The position numbers were made by a program, and so were the translations under genes. A model generated the notes under the pieces. The model searched no databases. It saw only the letters and a program-made list of their open reading frames with translations, and was not told where the DNA came from. Below are positions 14,547-15,719 of a stretch of DNA of 15,719 nucleotides, in pieces. The stretch is from an uncultured Bacteroidales bacterium (lineage in GTDB: Bacteria > Bacteroidota > Bacteroidia > Bacteroidales > Paludibacteraceae): positions 1 through 15,719 of the forward strand of contig CADCCH010000040.1 in the NCBI GenBank assembly GCA_902799875.1. The letters are read 5' to 3'. Positions within the stretch are counted from its first letter, which is position 1, and each line of letters opens with the position of its first letter.

Positions 14547-15719
14547 AACTAATCTTTTTCCATTGGACTGTCAAATAAACGGCTCGCGCTATCAGGTGCG
14601 CGAAATAACCGATATATAGTGCCTGCGGACCGAGCCAACGGTACGTAAGCAAGTATCCTCCTACAAAAGCGACTGCTGCCCAGATCATCGAGTTGCGGAT
14701 CGGTACACCTGCGGTCGCTCCCACATACACGCCGTCCCACATAAACGCCAGCGTACTGATGATCGGCATGGCAATCAACCAACCGATATACGCCATCGCC
14801 GCCTCGATGACTGCTTCATCGTTGGTCATGATTTCAAAATTGACCCTTCCCAGCGCAGCGTAGAGGATGGTAAAGATCACCCCTACTCCCAACGCCCAAT
14901 AAAAGAGTGCACGGACTACATCATTGAGCGACTTGTTCGCGCTCATTCCTAAAGCTTTGCCTACCAGTGCTTCTCCGGCGTAGGCGAATCCGTCCACAAA
15001 GAAGGAGAAGAACATAAAGAGCTTCATCAGTATCGAGCTGACCGCCAGTTGGGTATCGCCGTACTGGCTTGCCAGGGACGTAAAGCCCACGTACACCACC
15101 ATGAAACACAGCGAGCGGATGAAGAGGTTGCCGTTGAGCGCCATCATCCGTTTGATCTCCGGTCCCCGCATAGCGGCAATGATCTCCTGAAGTCCGATAT
15201 GCACGATGTCATAGCGGAAGACTAAGATTCCTATCGCCAGCGTCAAACCCATAAACTGCGCGATGACCGTTCCGTGTGCGACACCGACCACACCGAGTCC
15301 GGCATGCACGGCGAGGTAATAACTGGCACACATGTTCACGACATTAACCACGATATCCACCGCCATCGGACTCTTGGTGTCCTGCATGCCGATGAACCAG
15401 CCTTTGAGGGCCATAAGCATCAGGGTGACGGGGGCAGCCCAGATGCGCACAAAGAAATAATCCCTTGCTACCTCTGCTACGCCTTCCGAACACGGTACAA
15501 CCGCCAGAACCGCCGTCACAAACAGCCATTGGATGGCCCAGATCACCAAGCTCGCTATCAGCGCTATCGTCAGACTCTGCGTCAAGATCTTCCGGCATTC
15601 ACCGCTAACCGCTAACCGATCACCGCTAACCGTTTTACCGTACGCCTGTGCGGTCAAACCACTTGTACCGACACGCAGAAAACCGAAGTTCCAGTACAGC
15701 AAATCAAAGAGCATCGTAC
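14536..15719 (-). CDS. MATE family efflux transporter, DinF-like (5' end outside window)
   Basis: An inner-membrane sodium- or proton-driven exporter of the MATE family, DinF-like branch. At least 393 residues are visible. The frame stays open to the right edge, and the first in-window ATG (15714) falls inside the family motif region before GTSGLTAQAYG, so about 60 N-terminal residues are outside. Further landmarks are GWFIGMQDTKSPM, a second-half bundle after about residue 190, and a typical C terminus. In the loop after TAQAYG there is an inserted stretch, KTVSGDRLAVSGE, encoded by a 7-bp tandem repeat; homologues usually have a shorter, unrelated charged loop here. The gene heads the visible operon and overlaps the adaptor start by 11 bp. 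Substrate unknown. Confidence 0.93.
   Translation of the reverse strand, partial: TMLFDLLYWNFGFLRVGTSGLTAQAYGKTVSGDRLAVSGECRKILTQSLTIALIASLVIWAIQWLFVTAVLAVVPCSEGVAEVARDYFFVRIWAAPVTLMLMALKGWFIGMQDTKSPMAVDIVVNVVNMCASYYLAVHAGLGVVGVAHGTVIAQFMGLTLAIGILVFRYDIVHIGLQEIIAAMRGPEIKRMMALNGNLFIRSLCFMVVYVGFTSLASQYGDTQLAVSSILMKLFMFFSFFVDGFAYAGEALVGKALGMSANKSLNDVVRALFYWALGVGVIFTILYAALGRVNFEIMTNDEAVIEAAMAYIGWLIAMPIISTLAFMWDGVYVGATAGVPIRNSMIWAAVAFVGGYLLTYRWLGPQALYIGYFAHLIARAVYLTVQWKKISYEG
15597..15631 (-). repeat. Heptamer tandem repeat in the MATE gene
   Basis: On the coding strand five 7-bp units lie in tandem: GGTTAGC, GGTGATC, GGTTAGC, GGTTAGC, GGTGAAT. Three are identical and two are variants. The array encodes the loop VSGDRLAVSGE between early membrane helices. 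The unit differs in sequence from the heptamers in the transferase gene and in the yitT spacer. Confidence 0.88.

Noticed and set aside
1044..15631. Repeat arrays as a CRISPR array or mobile element remnant
   Set aside because: Units are 7-9 bp without spacers, differ between loci, and have no terminal inverted repeats or target duplications.

Overview
The window looks like chromosomal DNA of a Bacteroidales bacterium (phylum Bacteroidota). Three lines of evidence point there. The promoters fit the Bacteroidota pattern TTTG, 19-20 bp, TAnnTTTG. The protein families have Bacteroidota-style sequence (a DnaX beginning MENYIVSARKYRP, a DinF-like MATE protein, a short YgiQ-type radical SAM protein, tandem YitT/DUF2179 proteins, a one-chain GcvP). 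Gene starts lack strong Shine-Dalgarno sequences. Genus cannot be told from sequence alone. No rRNA, tRNA, insertion sequence, prophage or CRISPR array was seen, and no stretch over about 300 bases lacks a gene.

Layout. Left block, minus strand (67-4843): gcvP (P protein of the glycine cleavage system), then two tandem YitT-family membrane proteins with 11 and 20 bp gaps, probably one transcript. A minus-strand promoter at 17-48 points out of the left edge. Centre (4873-4940): a 117 bp divergent intergenic region in which the gcvP promoter and the promoter of a Crp/Fnr-family regulator (4960-5658, plus strand) overlap and are nearly mirror images. The regulator gene ends in a bidirectional terminator shared with the convergent operon. 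Right block, minus strand (5676 to the right edge): seven genes in which every junction can overlap. In transcription order they are a MATE exporter (5' end outside the window), a lipoprotein-type RND adaptor, an RND permease, a 4'-phosphopantetheinyl transferase, DnaX, a YgiQ-type radical SAM protein, and an M23 peptidase with one membrane anchor.

How the genes work together. The adaptor and RND permease are two parts of a tripartite envelope pump; no outer-membrane TolC-like partner is visible. The MATE protein would be a second, independent exporter. The transferase, DnaX, YgiQ and M23 genes have no obvious functional link to the pumps or each other; their tight packing suggests economical co-expression rather than one pathway. 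The Crp/Fnr protein is a plausible regulator of gcvP because of the shared promoter region.

The most unusual structure is a set of short tandem repeats with 7-, 8- and 9-bp units. They lie inside non-conserved loops or linkers of the MATE, transferase and dnaX genes and fill the whole spacer between the two yitT genes. The 7- and 8-bp units are not multiples of three, so copy-number change would shift frame. DnaX also lacks the four-cysteine zinc module usual in its ATPase domain. No wholly new multi-gene system was recognised.
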